Assembly: GCA_018105865.1 (NCBI GenBank)
Contig: CM030868.1
Span: 3,820,031 to 3,884,030 of the forward strand
Direction of reading: 5' to 3'
Source of the DNA: Metaphire vulgaris
Taxonomy: Eukaryota > Annelida > Clitellata > Crassiclitellata > Megascolecidae
Length of the DNA: 64,000 nt
The notes under the pieces are model-generated. The model ran no database searches and was not told the DNA's origin. It saw nothing but the letters and a program-made list of their open reading frames with translations. Both the position numbers and the translations under genes were made by a program. This document shows, one piece after another, positions 1 through 29,502 of the stretch; the stretch's first letter is position 1; every line of letters starts with the position of its first letter.

Positions 1-93
1 TCTAAGGACCACACCAGACGTTTTACTTATGAAAACTTCACTGGATACTGTGTTTCTAGTTATCAGTTTACAAAAGTTTTCTTTTATAAATTA

Positions 94-377
94 CAGTAGC
101 GTGCAGAGGGTGGGACGCTGACCCCGGGCGTCCACCAGAGGGGTATAAAAATTGACCTGGCAACCTTTTTTGCTCGTGAACACATTTTCATTAAAATCCT
201 TAAAATTATCGATTTGTCCCCGGGCAAACACCAGATCGGGGCATCGTAATTGACTCGGCCACCTTTTTTTATTCGCCAGCACCGGGCATGCAGCAGGGAT
301 CGGGTGTCCAAATTGACTTTGTCCTCGGGCATCCACCTCAGGCAACCACTCTCTCTCTCTCTCTCTGCACGCCACTG
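94..377. mobile_element. hAT-type MITE with perfect 8-bp target duplication
   Basis: Inverted ends CAGTAGCGTGCAGAG and CTCTGCACGCCACTG enclose a GC-rich non-coding interior. ATAAATTA occurs exactly at 86-93 and 378-385, an 8-bp target duplication typical of hAT transposons. The interior repeats a CCCCGGGC..CACCAGA motif and an ACCTTTTTTGCTCGT core shared with other families in the window. Confidence 0.85.
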
Positions 378-385
378 ATAAATTA

Positions 386-2100
386 TTTTGTTGACTTTAC
401 GAAAGCAACTGTGCAATAATGTGGGTTGTGAGAAGAATTCTGAATACAGGATCTATGAGGCAGTCGTCGGTTATCCTGTAAAACTGTTCGTGAATGCGGA
501 TTCGAACATCTTCTGTGTTTTTTTTTTTTTAAATGGAACAAGCCTCAGTGTCAGACTTGGTATTCATAGGATCAATTTTCAGAAATACTTGCATGTGCAC
601 TGTACAGTCATTATTGAGTGGGTTACTAACATTAGTTGTTAATTAGCTACTGTTGTTGGCACATTTTTTATTCAAAATTAGAAACTACCGGGTAATATTT
701 CTGCACTTTAGAGTAAACTTCCAATATGATAAACACAGAACTGCATGGTATTTGCGAACTGCTTTTAACATATCTTATAGGTAAAAGATGTAATTGGCGG
801 TGATCTAGAATTTTGCAAATTGTATCTTAGATATTTTAATATGTATATTTTCTGATAATAAAGGGTTATTGCAGTTGATAAAATTCTGTAAAATTTGATG
901 GATTTGTTAAAATTTGTGGAAAATTATACCAGTTTACAAACTATCGGCCTAGACATTATGCTAATAAATGTCTCTTATATTAATGAGTTGTCACTTAACA
1001 ATAAGCAAGTAAAGACTGCAAACCAAAAAGACCTGCTTTTAATTTTTCCTGCACTTTTAGTGTTATGTCTATGTCATGGAATCAACAGTAATGTTCTTAG
1101 GAGACTTTTCACTATTGTTCCAGAAAGCTAGTCTTTCGCTGGCAGATCTTCCCAAATCACGGTGTTCTTTCATTCTTTGATACTTAGACTTGGAAATTTC
1201 TGTGATTAAATTTTCTTAATTTCTATGTTATGCAACAGTTTTTAAACCGTGCTCTGCTTTTAGATATTTGCATTCCTATCACATACATGCATTTTAGAGC
1301 TAGTCTTAAGACCTACCCTTTTGGTCTGACCTAGCCTCGTTAGATTGCTCTCTGACAACGAGACTGACCTATTTGATTTGACCAGGCTGTAACTCAGATA
1401 GAATTTGGTGTACCATCGTCTGGTGCCCTATAGGAACTATGTGATGATCATGATCGTGGTACCAAAGAAGTTGATTAATTGATTGATTTTGAGGACACAT
1501 TTTCTAAAGTGGAGAAAATGTCTGGAACTCTGTATAAAAAGTCAGACGTAAATCTACAGCGGCAACACCAGTCAGATGTTAGAACGGAAGTTATTGTCTG
1601 TATTCTGCTTTGGAATGAAAAATTTCTGGAGAAGAGTTCTTCAATTCTCAGACTCTATTTTCCAGATTTTTGCCATCGGAGAGGATCATCTGTTGGTCAG
1701 TTTAATTATTTTATTCAATCTATATCCAGTTCAAACGATGATTTTGGTGTATTTTTATCAGTTAGAATTTTATAAATCGTTTTGGATTAAGCAAACTAAT
1801 AAATAAGTAAAATCTCGTGAGTTTATATAGCCCTTTCGCCAGTAGCACCGCAGTAGCTGCTTATTGTTAAGAGGGTTACAGATGGTAGCCGCCCCCGCTA
1901 TGACCGCCCCAGCTATGACCGCCCAGTTATAACCGCCCGAGTTAAGACCACCCCAAATATGATCAACCGCAATATAAATAAACAAAGTTTGATAAGCAAA
2001 AAAGTAAAAAGGTCATCACCAGTTTTTAGACTTTTGAGGGCGAAAAATCTATACCTTGCCCCGGGCGCCGAATACTCTAGCTACGACTTTGTCATAGAGT
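386..2100. other. No gene recognised upstream of ODAD2
   Basis: AT-rich sequence with several short ORFs that match nothing I know. 1800-1880 is a reverse copy of the 3' tail also present at 5880-5995 and 13610-13720. 1870-1960 has short GC-rich repeats of a CCGCCC..TATGACC type. A 5'UTR exon and promoter for ODAD2 may lie here but cannot be placed. Confidence 0.4.
1800..1880 (-). mobile_element. Retroelement 3' tail (GCGCTATA..GAGATTTTACTT family)
   Basis: Read on the - strand it carries CAGCTACTG..GGCTATATAAA..GAGATTTTACTTATT, matching + strand copies at 5880-5995 and 13610-13720. This is typical of LINE or SINE 3' ends that finish in a short TTACTTTAC-like repeat. No coding capacity. Confidence 0.5.
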
Positions 2101-2151
2101 TAGTTGGCTTGGTGCAGTACTACTAATTGCTTTGTCTTTGAAAAAACAGAC

Positions 2152-20073
<17,922 letters not shown>

Positions 20074-20634
20074 ACTATCAAATTAGATCAACTGTGTTTG
20101 TTGATAACTGATTTCGATACTTTCTATTTTAATTTATTTTTATATAATTGAATGCTATGCTTCTATGTAAATCACTTAAACAAGGCAAATTTTTCATACA
20201 AATTGTTTTCGATCATAGGGTTTCTTAAATTGAGGCTTGGCCTGCATTTTTTGCATTGCTACTGGTTTTATTTACTGCCTATTATATATCTATTAAATAT
20301 TTCATGTGATTTGAAATTTTACCCTGATAAAACATTTTATCAGTGACAATGAATATTGGTTTTTGTTATTAATAAAATGATCGATTCCTTTCAGTTTACA
20401 TTATAATGATAATATTTTAAATTTATTACATGATAATTATAAATTGGAACATGTGCATTGGATCATAGATATTGAGAATGCTGATAATTTACAGCAGATG
20501 ATAATTTTTATCAAATGTTTACATATTTTATGAATTCTTTTTGATGATATTGTAGTTTTGTTCTTTGGCATTAATTGAATTTGTGATTTATGATGTTAGT
20601 ATATGCACATTGTGTTATTAATATTTTCATGTTA

Positions 20635-20640
20635 AATAAA
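20635..20640 (+). terminator. Candidate polyadenylation signal of ODAD2
   Basis: AATAAA about 560 bases after the ODAD2 stop codon, in an AT-rich, repeat-free 3' region. Another AATAAA lies at 20371-20376, so alternative 3' ends are possible. No transcript evidence is available. Confidence 0.5.
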
Positions 20641-20700
20641 GCTTACTATTTTGAACTTTTCCTGTGGTTTGATGGTTAACACATTTTAAAATCTTAATAT

Positions 20701-21108
20701 AGGGACTGTCCATTAATTACGTCAACAAAACAAGGGGTGGGGTTTGGAAAGTTTGACAATTGTTGACAGGGGCATGTGGTCAAGAGAAGTTGACGTCAAC
20801 AATTTCACTTTTTGCAAATAATCAAAGAAATAGGAAATTTCATGGAATACTATTTATCACAGCAAAGAAAAGCCTGACAAGCAAAAAAGTAATCATTTTG
20901 ACACTCGATGAGCAAAAAAGGGGGAAAAGGTCATCTCTGAACAAAAAATAATAACCTAAACTTTTTGTGGGGACCCGTCACTGATCTTAGAGGGGTCAGA
21001 AGTTGTTGACATATTATTATAGGGGGGTCACTGAACGTTGACAGTTGTTGACAAGGGGAGGGGTCAAAAATTGCCCAAAAATTGTTGACATAATTAATGG
21101 ACAACCAC
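20701..21108. mobile_element. MITE, AGGGRCTGTCCATTAATTA family
   Basis: Ends AGGGACTGTCCATTAATTAC and ATAATTAATGGACAACC. Interior: repeated GTTGACA/TGTCAAC motifs and two GCAAAAAAG cores (20877 and 20907). Shorter sister copy at 42882-43097. Confidence 0.75.
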
Positions 21109-21467
21109 TTGGACACCCTATTCAGTGATGGGGGGGGGGGTGATGGTCAATCTTCCATTTACATGAGTTTATTTCGAAAAATGCACCGAGTTTGTATAGG
21201 CTACAACTCGCCTGCGTAATGGTGCCGCCCTCTTTTTAAACTCTGGCTGCGCCACCGATTATATATTTGGTGCCACAGAAGTTTGCAGGGTCTTGTAAGA
21301 ACTGAACATAATTAGTTGAACTTGGGCAATGTAACGAAGCATTTAATATATTGCCATTTTCGTTTGAACGCTCCAAAACGCTAATGTGGAGATGTGGATT
21401 TGAAAGCTATTATTTTTTCTGACAGGCCTAGTTGTCACTTGCTACTCAAGAGAACTGATTTTGTCTA

Positions 21468-22200
21468 AGGGGCCATCCATAAACGACGCAACGCGATTTT
21501 GGCAGTTTTTGACCCCCCTTCGTCACACGTCGTCACAAAAAGTCAGACCCCTCAAATATGACGTCACAACGCGTTAACCCCCTCCTTTCGTATTTGGAAT
21601 GTCAAAATCAGTGGCGTAACCAGGATTCCCGGAAGGCGGGGTTTTGGCTTTGATTGCAACCAACTTCTAAAAATCTTGACAAGCAAAAAAGGTCATCTTC
21701 CCCTAGTAGCCCCTACTTTTTTTTTTTTTTCATTTCCAACTGTGCTGACAAGCAAAAAAGGTTGCCACGTAAAAAATCGTATTATGTGACGTCACATTTC
21801 TGGAACCCCCGTCGTAACACATCAGTGGTGTAGCGTGACTTTTGGGGTCCGGGGGGCATCTTTGTCATGGGGGCCCCAGAGTTTCGAGCTGATGAGCAAA
21901 AAAAACCTTATCGCCTATGAGCTCCTTTATCATCCTGATGAGCAAGAAAAAAACGTTATCGCCATCGTCTCCTTTATCATCCTGACGAGCAAAAAAACCG
22001 TTAAAAAAGGTCGTCAGCACATCATTTCTAGGGTTAGGGTTAACCCTAACCTAACCCTAGCTTAGACCCCTCTTCGGGGGCCCCCGCCCGGGGCCAGGGG
22101 GCTGTCAACAAAGTGCCCCCGCCCCTAGTTACGCCACTGTAACACATCGTCACAAATGTTTGGCCCCCCCAGTGCGTTACGTCATTTGTGGATGGCCCCT
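21468..22200. mobile_element. Nested MITEs: AGGGGCCATCCA element containing a CAGTGGCGTAAC element
   Basis: Outer ends AGGGGCCATCCATAAA and TTTGTGGATGGCCCCT. Inside, CAGTGGCGTAACCAGG at 21609 pairs with AGTTACGCCACTG at 22139, and a further CAGTGGTGTAGCG element starts near 21823. At least five GCAAAAAA-type cores lie in this stretch. Confidence 0.7.
22026..22064. repeat. Head-to-head telomere-like TTAGGG palindrome
   Basis: CTAGGGTTAGGGTTAACCC continues into CTAACCTAACCCTAG, giving two TTAGGG units facing two CCCTAA units, inside the nested MITE block. Confidence 0.8.
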
Positions 22201-22201
22201 A

Positions 22202-22660
22202 ACTAAAGAGAATACATCGGGTCTAAATACAGTGTTTGAACACGAATGGACCTACCTAACTGAAAGCATTCCAACAAATTTAGGCCAATATAGGTCCGGT
22301 TTTTTTCTAGGCGCGTTTTGTTAGTATTTTAGGGTTGCATTTTCACCATCATTATAGGCCTACTAAGTTTTATACAAGCTTATTGCGTGTATTTTTGAGC
22401 GACGCCTCATTGCAGAAACAATATTATGCAGAGGGCCTATATAGGTTAGGCCCAGGCCTATAGAGGTTAGGCCTAGGCCTACGAAACGGCAGGAATCTTA
22501 GGTCAGTTAATGATCTTCTATCAGTAGTCGGAGTCGTATATCAATCCAGCTGCGGACAATCCAGTGCTTCGTTTCCGACCCGGACTGTTCCAGTCTGGAG
22601 CGGTCTTCAACGCTGAAAATAGACGACACATATGAGAACCTAAACAACTAAACAATAAAA
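22202..22660. other. No feature recognised
   Basis: Unique-looking sequence with repeated short TAGGCCTA motifs (22430-22490) and no supported ORF. Confidence 0.3.
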
Positions 22661-22667
22661 AAATAAT

Positions 22668-22736
22668 GGTGGTGGTGGTGGTGGTGGTGGTGGTGGTGGT
22701 GGTGGTGGTGGTGGTGGTGGTGGTGGTGGTGGTGGT
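22668..22736 (+). repeat. GGT trinucleotide array (23 copies)
   Basis: Uninterrupted GGT for 69 bp. Its many GG pairs are compatible with G-quadruplex formation on the + strand. Confidence 0.95.
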
Positions 22737-23224
22737 AATAGTAGTAGTTGTGAACTTGTGGTGGCCATTGGCGTAGATACGGGGGGGGGGCACGGAGAGC
22801 GTCCTATTCGGGCTGGGACTGGTCGTGGGAATTGCGCAAAACCGTCGAGAAATGGGGTGGGGAATGGGGGTGGGGGTAGTATGATCTATGAGCATGTGTG
22901 AGCTCCTTGTCTTACTCTCGAGACTTTCAACGGTTTTCCGGGGAGCTTCGCGAGCCCCATGGCGCGATACCACACGTGGGTGCTATTGACAGCCAGGGCG
23001 TGGTCAGGTCCCCTCGAAGTCCAGGAACCCCCAATGTTTTGGGCAAAAAAATTCGCAAATGCGCCAAATCCATCCAGTGATCACAGAAACCTATAAAAAT
23101 ATCAGGATGTTTTTATTTACAGCTTTCACATTTTAAGTCCCACCAGTGGCAATATCCAGGATCTGGCAACTGGGAAAAGCCGTTGACGCCAGGTTTACGC
23201 CCCTGTTTACAGCTACATTCCCAC

Positions 23225-23409
23225 CAGTGGCGGCTCCAGGATCTGGCAAGTGGGAGGCCGTTGGGGTGGCAACTTCCAAGCATGGGGCCAACCATTTGTT
23301 TGATAAGTATGTAGTAGTAAGTACAGGGTCCCAACATGGGGGCACTGGGAGCCAGGCAATAAATATAGTCGGCACGGGCACCCCGAGTCCCCATGTGGAG
23401 CCGCCACTG
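23225..23409. mobile_element. hAT-type MITE, CAGTGGCGGCTCC family
   Basis: CAGTGGCGGCTCCAGG to GTGGAGCCGCCACTG. A truncated relative (CAGTGGCAATATCCAGG) starts just upstream near 23144. Confidence 0.8.
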
Positions 23410-23550
23410 AGCCCCACATCCTCCATCTTTTGAGGCCATAATATCTGTTCTACGAGGAGGCAGCAGCTCAGGCTAGCGCCTATAGGTTCACGGCCCTGTG
23501 GACGGGGCTCAAATACTGAGAGCTAGGGTGTTATTCCAGCCTGTATAGGC

Positions 23551-23730
23551 CAGTGGCGGCTCCACCGGAGAGGGCCAGGGGTCCCGTGCCCCCTATTGAG
23601 TGCCTGGCCCCCAGTCGGGACCCTATACTTAATGCTCCATACATTAAACAACAAATGGTTTCCCACCATGATTAGAAGTTGCCACCCCAACGCCCCGCCC
23701 CCCACTTGCCAAATCCTAGAGCCGCCACTG
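23551..23730. mobile_element. hAT-type MITE, CAGTGGCGGCTCC family
   Basis: CAGTGGCGGCTCCACCGG to TAGAGCCGCCACTG; flanks GTATAGGC and GTGTAGGC differ by one base. Confidence 0.85.
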
Positions 23731-24090
23731 GTGTAGGCCTAACAACTTATAGACGATCAATTACGGCAGAAAGACGCTGTCCGTCGACAAATGTAAATTG
23801 TCACTTGGAAATACGGGGGTGAGCAAACATTCATTCGACGGCGTTGCGTCGATCGGTCGATGGCAAGGATCTGCATGCTTTGATGGTTTTACGGCGGCCT
23901 TTCCGTCACAGTCAGCGACACTGATTTAATACTGTGGGGGGTGGGGGATGGGGGGGAGAGATCTGAATCCACTCTAAGGAACCGGATTTGGCGGATTCAA
24001 TTGACAATGTAAATCCACGTCCGGATCTGAATCTAAAGAATTGCATAATTGTAGCCTATTAATTGTTTGATGCCGATTGAAGTCAATAAA

Positions 24091-24335
24091 GGTCTTTGTC
24101 TCAGTCTCTGTCTCTGTCAGTCTCTCTTTAATTGTCTCTGTAGTCTATATCTGGCTGTCGCTGGCTGGCTGTGTGTCTCTGTCTCTCTCTATCTCTGTAT
24201 CTGTCTGTCTCTCTGTTTAATTCTGTCTGCCTGTCATTGTCTCAGTCTGTCTGTCCCTCTGTCCATCTGTCCGTCAGTCTCTGCCTCTGTCACTTTATCT
24301 GTCTTTCTGCTTTCTGGCTTTCTTTCTGTCTGTCT

Positions 24336-24374
<39 letters not shown>

Positions 24375-24443
24375 TTCTCTCTCTCTCTCTCTCTGCCACT
24401 CTGTCTATGTCTGTCTCTCTGTCTCTGTCTATCCCTGTCTCTG

Positions 24444-24491
<48 letters not shown>

Positions 24492-24505
24492 CCTGTGCAG
24501 CCGGT
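24091..24505 (+). repeat. CTGT/CT-rich low-complexity tract
   Basis: About 410 bp of degenerate CTGTCT and CTCT repeats, purine-poor on the + strand. Apparent ORFs over it (Leu/Ser/Cys-rich) are artefacts of the repeat. Confidence 0.9.
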
Positions 24506-25150
24506 ACATTGTTCCGGAGGGAGCCCATGGAGCTCAAAGGGTCCCGGGTCCCGTGATGATGATGTATTAACAATAGTCTGAACCCTGAAGAAGACTAGTG
24601 CTCCGACAACGGAAAAAATGTCATCTTCGTCATGAGCTCATCAGGGACCCCGGCGAATGTCTGCTTAGGGGGAAGTTAGGGACCCGGGCCGATTTAATTA
24701 ATTAATGCCATAAAAAAACCGACAAGCCAAAAAAGGTCACCAACACTTTTTCAGACGAGGACCCGACGACAAGCAAAGACAGGTCATCAACTTTTTCACA
24801 CCAGTAGTCAGGTCAGAGGCCAATGACTATTTTTTTGCACCGGGGCCCGGAAATTTTCTCGGCGGCCCTGTTTATAGGACCTATCGCGTACACGCGTAAG
24901 CATTTCTCGAGCCAACAAAAAACCTCCCGGATATGTTTTACAACACTGCAGGACTCGCATGCAATAGGCCTATCATTCCGCGAATTATGAACCACATGCA
25001 GACGATGGCATACCGTACCTAGTATTTTAGACGCCAGACTTGCCGGTAGGGACCTGTGGTCGTACATATGATCGGCCCGCTTGGCAAGATTTGTCTTCCT
25101 GTTCGAAGCAAGTCTGAAACAGGTTCGGACAAAAAACAACAATCAGTCAA

Positions 25151-25198
25151 CAGTGGTTTTCACACAGGCTTAGGCCTACTTAGCCTCCTAAACCACTT

Positions 25199-25293
<95 letters not shown>
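25151..25293 (+). mobile_element. LINE 3' hairpin unit with ATC tail
   Basis: CAGTGGTTTTCACACAGGC..CTCCTAAACCACTTAAAATC followed by about 90 bp of pure ATC. It shows that the same tail unit can carry ATC instead of ATT. Confidence 0.75.
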
Positions 25294-25510
25294 TTTATTA
25301 TTATTATTTCCAAAGCATAAAAATCATTGAAAGTTGCATAATAACATACAGTAATAGGCCTAACATCTGTAGAAGAACTTAATAATAACATTTGTAGAAG
25401 AACTTAATTATAATTATTATTACAATAGGCCTAATAGATTATTATAATATAGGCTAATAGTATTTAATATAACATCCGTAGAAGAACTTAACTATTTTAC
25501 AATTAAGTAA

Positions 25511-25578
<68 letters not shown>
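25511..25578 (+). repeat. ATT array
   Basis: About 68 bp of ATT. No hairpin arm is visible next to it; the preceding 25370-25500 has a thrice-repeated GTAGAAGAACTTAA motif. Confidence 0.85.
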
Positions 25579-25579
<1 letters not shown>

Positions 25580-25581
<2 letters not shown>

Positions 25582-26075
25582 ATGATGATTCTAGATCTAT
25601 ACACGCACTGCAACATTTGAAAAAGACGTGAGTCGTGCGCGAAAAATTTTGCAGGATCATATTCGAAATACAGACAGGTAGCAGGTACAGGTTAAGAAAG
25701 AAGGGATTGGAAGGCTATCGTGGATCATCAGCCTTAAAAAGTATATGGTCACAAACCAAGCGTACATTTCTGAAAAAGTCAGTGCGCATGCGCAGACCTC
25801 GGCTGCAACGCGTAGTTTGCGTCTCTGTTTGAAAATTACGGTTATATTTTCGTCCACCTGAGATGAGACCGGCCACGATCCCAAAAATCTGTCACACGCG
25901 CAGTCCGAGCAGGCTATTAAGTTGCTTCTCGATATATTATCGCGTATTTGTTCCGAACGAGGAGCAGCCCGGAGAGATAGATAGACGCGCCGCCACGCCG
26001 ATTTCATTTATTCCAGCACGGTTATAAGAGCAGCAGATAAGAGATGTTCGGAGATAAGAACTGAGCGAGATGGAA
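25580..26075. other. Gene-free stretch with a promoter-like palindrome
   Basis: No exon is supported. A perfect TGCGCATGCGCA palindrome near 25785-25797 matches the NRF1 binding consensus. Whether a promoter is present is unknown. Confidence 0.3.
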
Positions 26076-26077
26076 GA

Positions 26078-26096
26078 TAGACAGACAGACAGACCG

Positions 26097-26179
<83 letters not shown>

Positions 26180-26290
26180 GACAGGTAGAGGGAGAGGGAA
26201 AGAGGAAGAGGGAGAGGGAGAAAGATTGAGATAGGGAGAGAGAGACAGAGACAGAGACAGAGACAGAGACAGAGACAGAGGGATGGAAGT
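26078..26290 (+). repeat. GA-rich dinucleotide tract
   Basis: Pure GA at 26100-26168, then GAGGGA and CAGAGA variants to about 26283. Confidence 0.95.
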
Positions 26291-26405
26291 CATATTAGCT
26301 GTCAAACGGATTACATGAAGCGTAGACTATCTGTTCAACTGATTAGAATATACACCCCACCCACACACACACACTGGATCCAGACAGAGAGAGAGAGAGA
26401 GAGAA

Positions 26406-26407
<2 letters not shown>

Positions 26408-26471
<64 letters not shown>

Positions 26472-26480
26472 TATTAGCTG

Positions 26481-26547
<67 letters not shown>
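26408..26547 (+). repeat. Two TA dinucleotide arrays around a short spacer
   Basis: About 60 bp of TA on each side of TCATATTAGCTGTCA. The same CATATTAGCTGTCA occurs upstream at 26290. Confidence 0.95.
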
Positions 26548-26549
<2 letters not shown>

Positions 26550-27027
26550 TATTATATGTACAGAGCCACACGCATCATGTAGGCCTAAGTTGTAAACTAT
26601 TAGTCATTTTTCCAAAAAGTCAATATCATTATTCTACCAAATCTGACCATGTTTTTTTTATTTGCCATATGCACCTCGATCAGCGCCCGGGAGCATATAT
26701 GCCCCCTGCCCCTCGCTACGCCTCTGCCTACATTAGGGCCTACCTAGAATTGTTGTCAAGCTGTCCTAAAGATCGCAGAACGGTAAAGAGTTTCCAAAGC
26801 CGAATCGCATTTGAGAAGTCTTCCACTGCTCTGGAAAAACAGACACATTATCATCAGCGTAGCCATGAGGGGGTACGGGTGCAGGAACCCCCCAAAAAAA
26901 GCTTGGACCGCTCGTGAAATTTTGTGCAAAACTGATGGGAAAGTTTTATCAGAGGGATCGCGGGGGAGGTGGGTAGGGACGATTGTAATACAGTTTTCAT
27001 TCAATAGCCTATTAAATCGCAACTAGA

Positions 27028-27274
27028 CAGTGGCGTAGCCAGGATTTCCGGAAGGGGGTTTTGGTTTTGACCATGACCATTGCAACATCGGAAAAATCTT
27101 GACAAGCAAAAAACATCGTCACCTCTTAATTCTATAGCGCCTAGGAAGCCAAGTTGGGCTTGACCCCCCAAATCGCGTCCGAAAATTAAAAAATTATAGA
27201 AGCACATTACGAAAAATTTTCGTCGGCAGCCAAAGGGATTTTGACCCTCAAACCTCCCCTTGGCTACGCCACTG
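27028..27274. mobile_element. hAT-type MITE, CAGTGGCGTAGCC family
   Basis: CAGTGGCGTAGCCAGG to CTTGGCTACGCCACTG. Interior: TTGACAAGCAAAAAACATCG near 27100. Flanks CAACTAGA and TAACAAGA match at 6 of 8. Confidence 0.8.
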
Positions 27275-27720
27275 TAACAAGATTGCGTCCGATAACTTAT
27301 CAGGACGCGTTAAGAAATTCGATCGAAATTCGTTTAGGTGCAAAATATCCTTGCTCAAAAGAATTTCGCCTACCGGTCGTTTTCGGATGGAAGTCGAGAG
27401 GGTAGACCGTAGAGGGAGACAGCCAGGGTTCCCGGCGTGGTTCTCAGGAGGGTGGCGAAGACCGCCACCAGACAGGACGTGGCGAGTGTCACGTTCGTCG
27501 ATCGAAAGCAACCCAACAGCATCGCTCCAACACACGGCTTTATAGCCTTAATTGAAAAAAGTAAAGTTTTAAAAGTACAATCTTCTCTGATTTTTGCAAG
27601 TGATAATTACATTATCCGAACGACCTTTTTTGCTTGTTTTTTACGCAGATGTCCGCAGATTTTCTGAACTTAGTGAAGTGATAAAGTTTCCTTTAAAAAG
27701 GCTCAGACATGAGTTTCGTA
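27275..27720. other. No gene recognised
   Basis: Mixed unique sequence. A GAACGACCTTTTTTGCTTG core lies at 27620-27640, also present at 2572-2592. Confidence 0.3.
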
Positions 27721-27722
27721 GC

Positions 27723-27851
27723 CAGTGGCGGCTCTAGGTTTGATAAAGTTTCCTTCATGGGGGCCAACCATTTGTTGTTTAAATGTAGCATTAAGTATAC
27801 GGTCCTAACTGACATGATGCTCTCAATGACGCCCCTGTGGAGCCGCCACTG
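27723..27851. mobile_element. hAT-type MITE, CAGTGGCGGCTCC family (short)
   Basis: CAGTGGCGGCTCTAGG to GTGGAGCCGCCACTG; flanks TTCGTAGC and GTCGTAGC. Confidence 0.8.
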
Positions 27852-27875
27852 GTCGTAGCAACAACAAAACAACAA

Positions 27876-27899
27876 TAATAGTAATACTACTACTACTAT

Positions 27900-27948
<49 letters not shown>

Positions 27949-27952
27949 GCTG

Positions 27953-28029
<77 letters not shown>

Positions 28030-28056
28030 ACTGCTACTACTGCTAATAATAATAAC

Positions 28057-28108
<52 letters not shown>

Positions 28109-28203
28109 GATAACAGCAACGACAACGACAGCAACAACAATTGGTCTAATAACGGCAACAACAACAACAACAATAATAATAAGTTAATAATAAGTTAATA
28201 ATA

Positions 28204-28258
<55 letters not shown>

Positions 28259-28318
28259 GGTATAATAATAACAAAGGTATAATAATAATAATAAATAATA
28301 ATAATAATAATAATAATA

Positions 28319-28394
<76 letters not shown>
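27876..28394 (+). repeat. Compound trinucleotide tract (ACT, GCT, AAT, AAC)
   Basis: About 520 bp moving from ACT to GCT to AAT, then AAC and AAT again, with two triplets of AAGTTAATAAT. Poly-Ser and poly-Leu frames across it are not genes. Confidence 0.95.
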
Positions 28395-28395
<1 letters not shown>

Positions 28396-28699
28396 TTAAG
28401 TTAGCAAAAAAATTGAACGTTTCTGCAGTAGGCCTAATATTGTTAGGCCTGCTATTGATCCTTTTTAATATTACTTGAGTTCTATTCTAAAATTCCAGTT
28501 CTTTTGCTGACCGTTTAGCGCAGCATGACTTTGGTTTAGTACAGGAGCTTCTAAGTAAATTAACTGACTCAGAGAGTCCCAAAATTTGGTTCTGAAACTT
28601 GTAAAGTAATTATGTGGGTTTGAACATAATTATAGGAAAACTCATTCAAAAATCATCGAAATATGTACACTGTACAGTATTGATAGATCTTGATCGGGG

Positions 28700-28862
28700 A
28701 TCGTGGACGGACAAAATGTCCGCGGACAGAATGTCGCGGACAGAATGTCGCGGTTTAGGGTTAGAGTTAGGGTTACATTTTGTCCGTGACATTTTGTCCG
28801 CTGACATTTTGTCCCCTTGACATTTTGTCCGTGACAGTTTCTCCACGGGCATTATGTCCTAG
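28700..28862. repeat. Inverted array of GACATTTTGTCC motifs around a TTAGGG core
   Basis: GGACAAAATGTCCGCGGACA and two GGACAGAATGTCGC units face four GACATTTTGTCCG-type units, separated by TTTAGGGTTAGAGTTAGGG. The whole can fold as one long hairpin. Confidence 0.8.
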
Positions 28863-28999
28863 CACAATTCTGTCTAGTTTGATTGTAGGCCCCTAACTGT
28901 TCTTTGTCAAGTTCATTCAGAATTTTAGACCATCAGAAACTGTTAACTAAATTAATAAGTCTATAAATCGTGAATTAATTAAAAGAAGAATATTGTTAA

Positions 29000-29064
29000 C
29001 CCCTTAACTGGGTGCCCCGAGTAACACTCGTCCATTTTACAAAAATAGTTGCCCAGTTAAGGGG
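29000..29064. mobile_element. TTAA-flanked palindromic MITE, copy 3 (reverse)
   Basis: TTAA at 28996-28999 and 29065-29068; ends CCCCTTAACTGGG and CCCAGTTAAGGGG; subfamily A in reverse orientation with a short internal deletion. Confidence 0.75.
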
Positions 29065-29255
29065 TTAAAAATCCTTTGCAGCATTTCTGAATAATTGTAA
29101 AAGCTTTCGGGGATAATATACGTCTGCTCCATTTATAAAAGGAAAACAACTAGTGGATCTTAAGATAGTAGGAAAAAGAGTAAGGGAAAATAAAAATCAA
29201 ACTTAATACCTGGGTCTGCTTCTGGAGTGTTTTCCCGATAGATTTAGAACAGAGC

Positions 29256-29500
29256 AAAGTGGGGAGTGAGTGGGGATGCATCCCCCACCGGACTTTCGGA
29301 CTTTTTTGCCTGGCAATCTATTTTTTTCGGTAAAAGTGTAGTAAAATTAGAAGGAGACGGAAATAAGAAATCTCCTTTTGCCAGCCTTTTCCGGCAAAGT
29401 TTATTGATTCCCCCTTCACTTTGCATCCCCCTCCACCAACTTCCTATGAATTCATTTAAATTGATTAATCCCCCACCAAGAAATCCTGCGACCGCCACTG
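29256..29500. mobile_element. MITE, CAGTGGCGGTTCC family (reverse)
   Basis: AGTGGGGATGCATCCCCCACC near the left end; CCCCACCAAGAAATCCTGCG and ACCGCCACTG at the right. Reverse of the element at 8858-9167. Confidence 0.6.
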
Positions 29501-29502
29501 GA

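Noticed and set aside
22521..22973. 150-codon - strand ORF
   Set aside because: Contains a poly-Thr run from the GGT array and MITE-like flanks; not coding.
24067..24581. ORFs of 136-167 codons rich in Ser, Leu, Cys
   Set aside because: They follow the CTGT/CT repeat in several frames at once.
27823..28173. Poly-Ser/poly-Leu ORF on the - strand
   Set aside because: Artefact of the compound trinucleotide tract.
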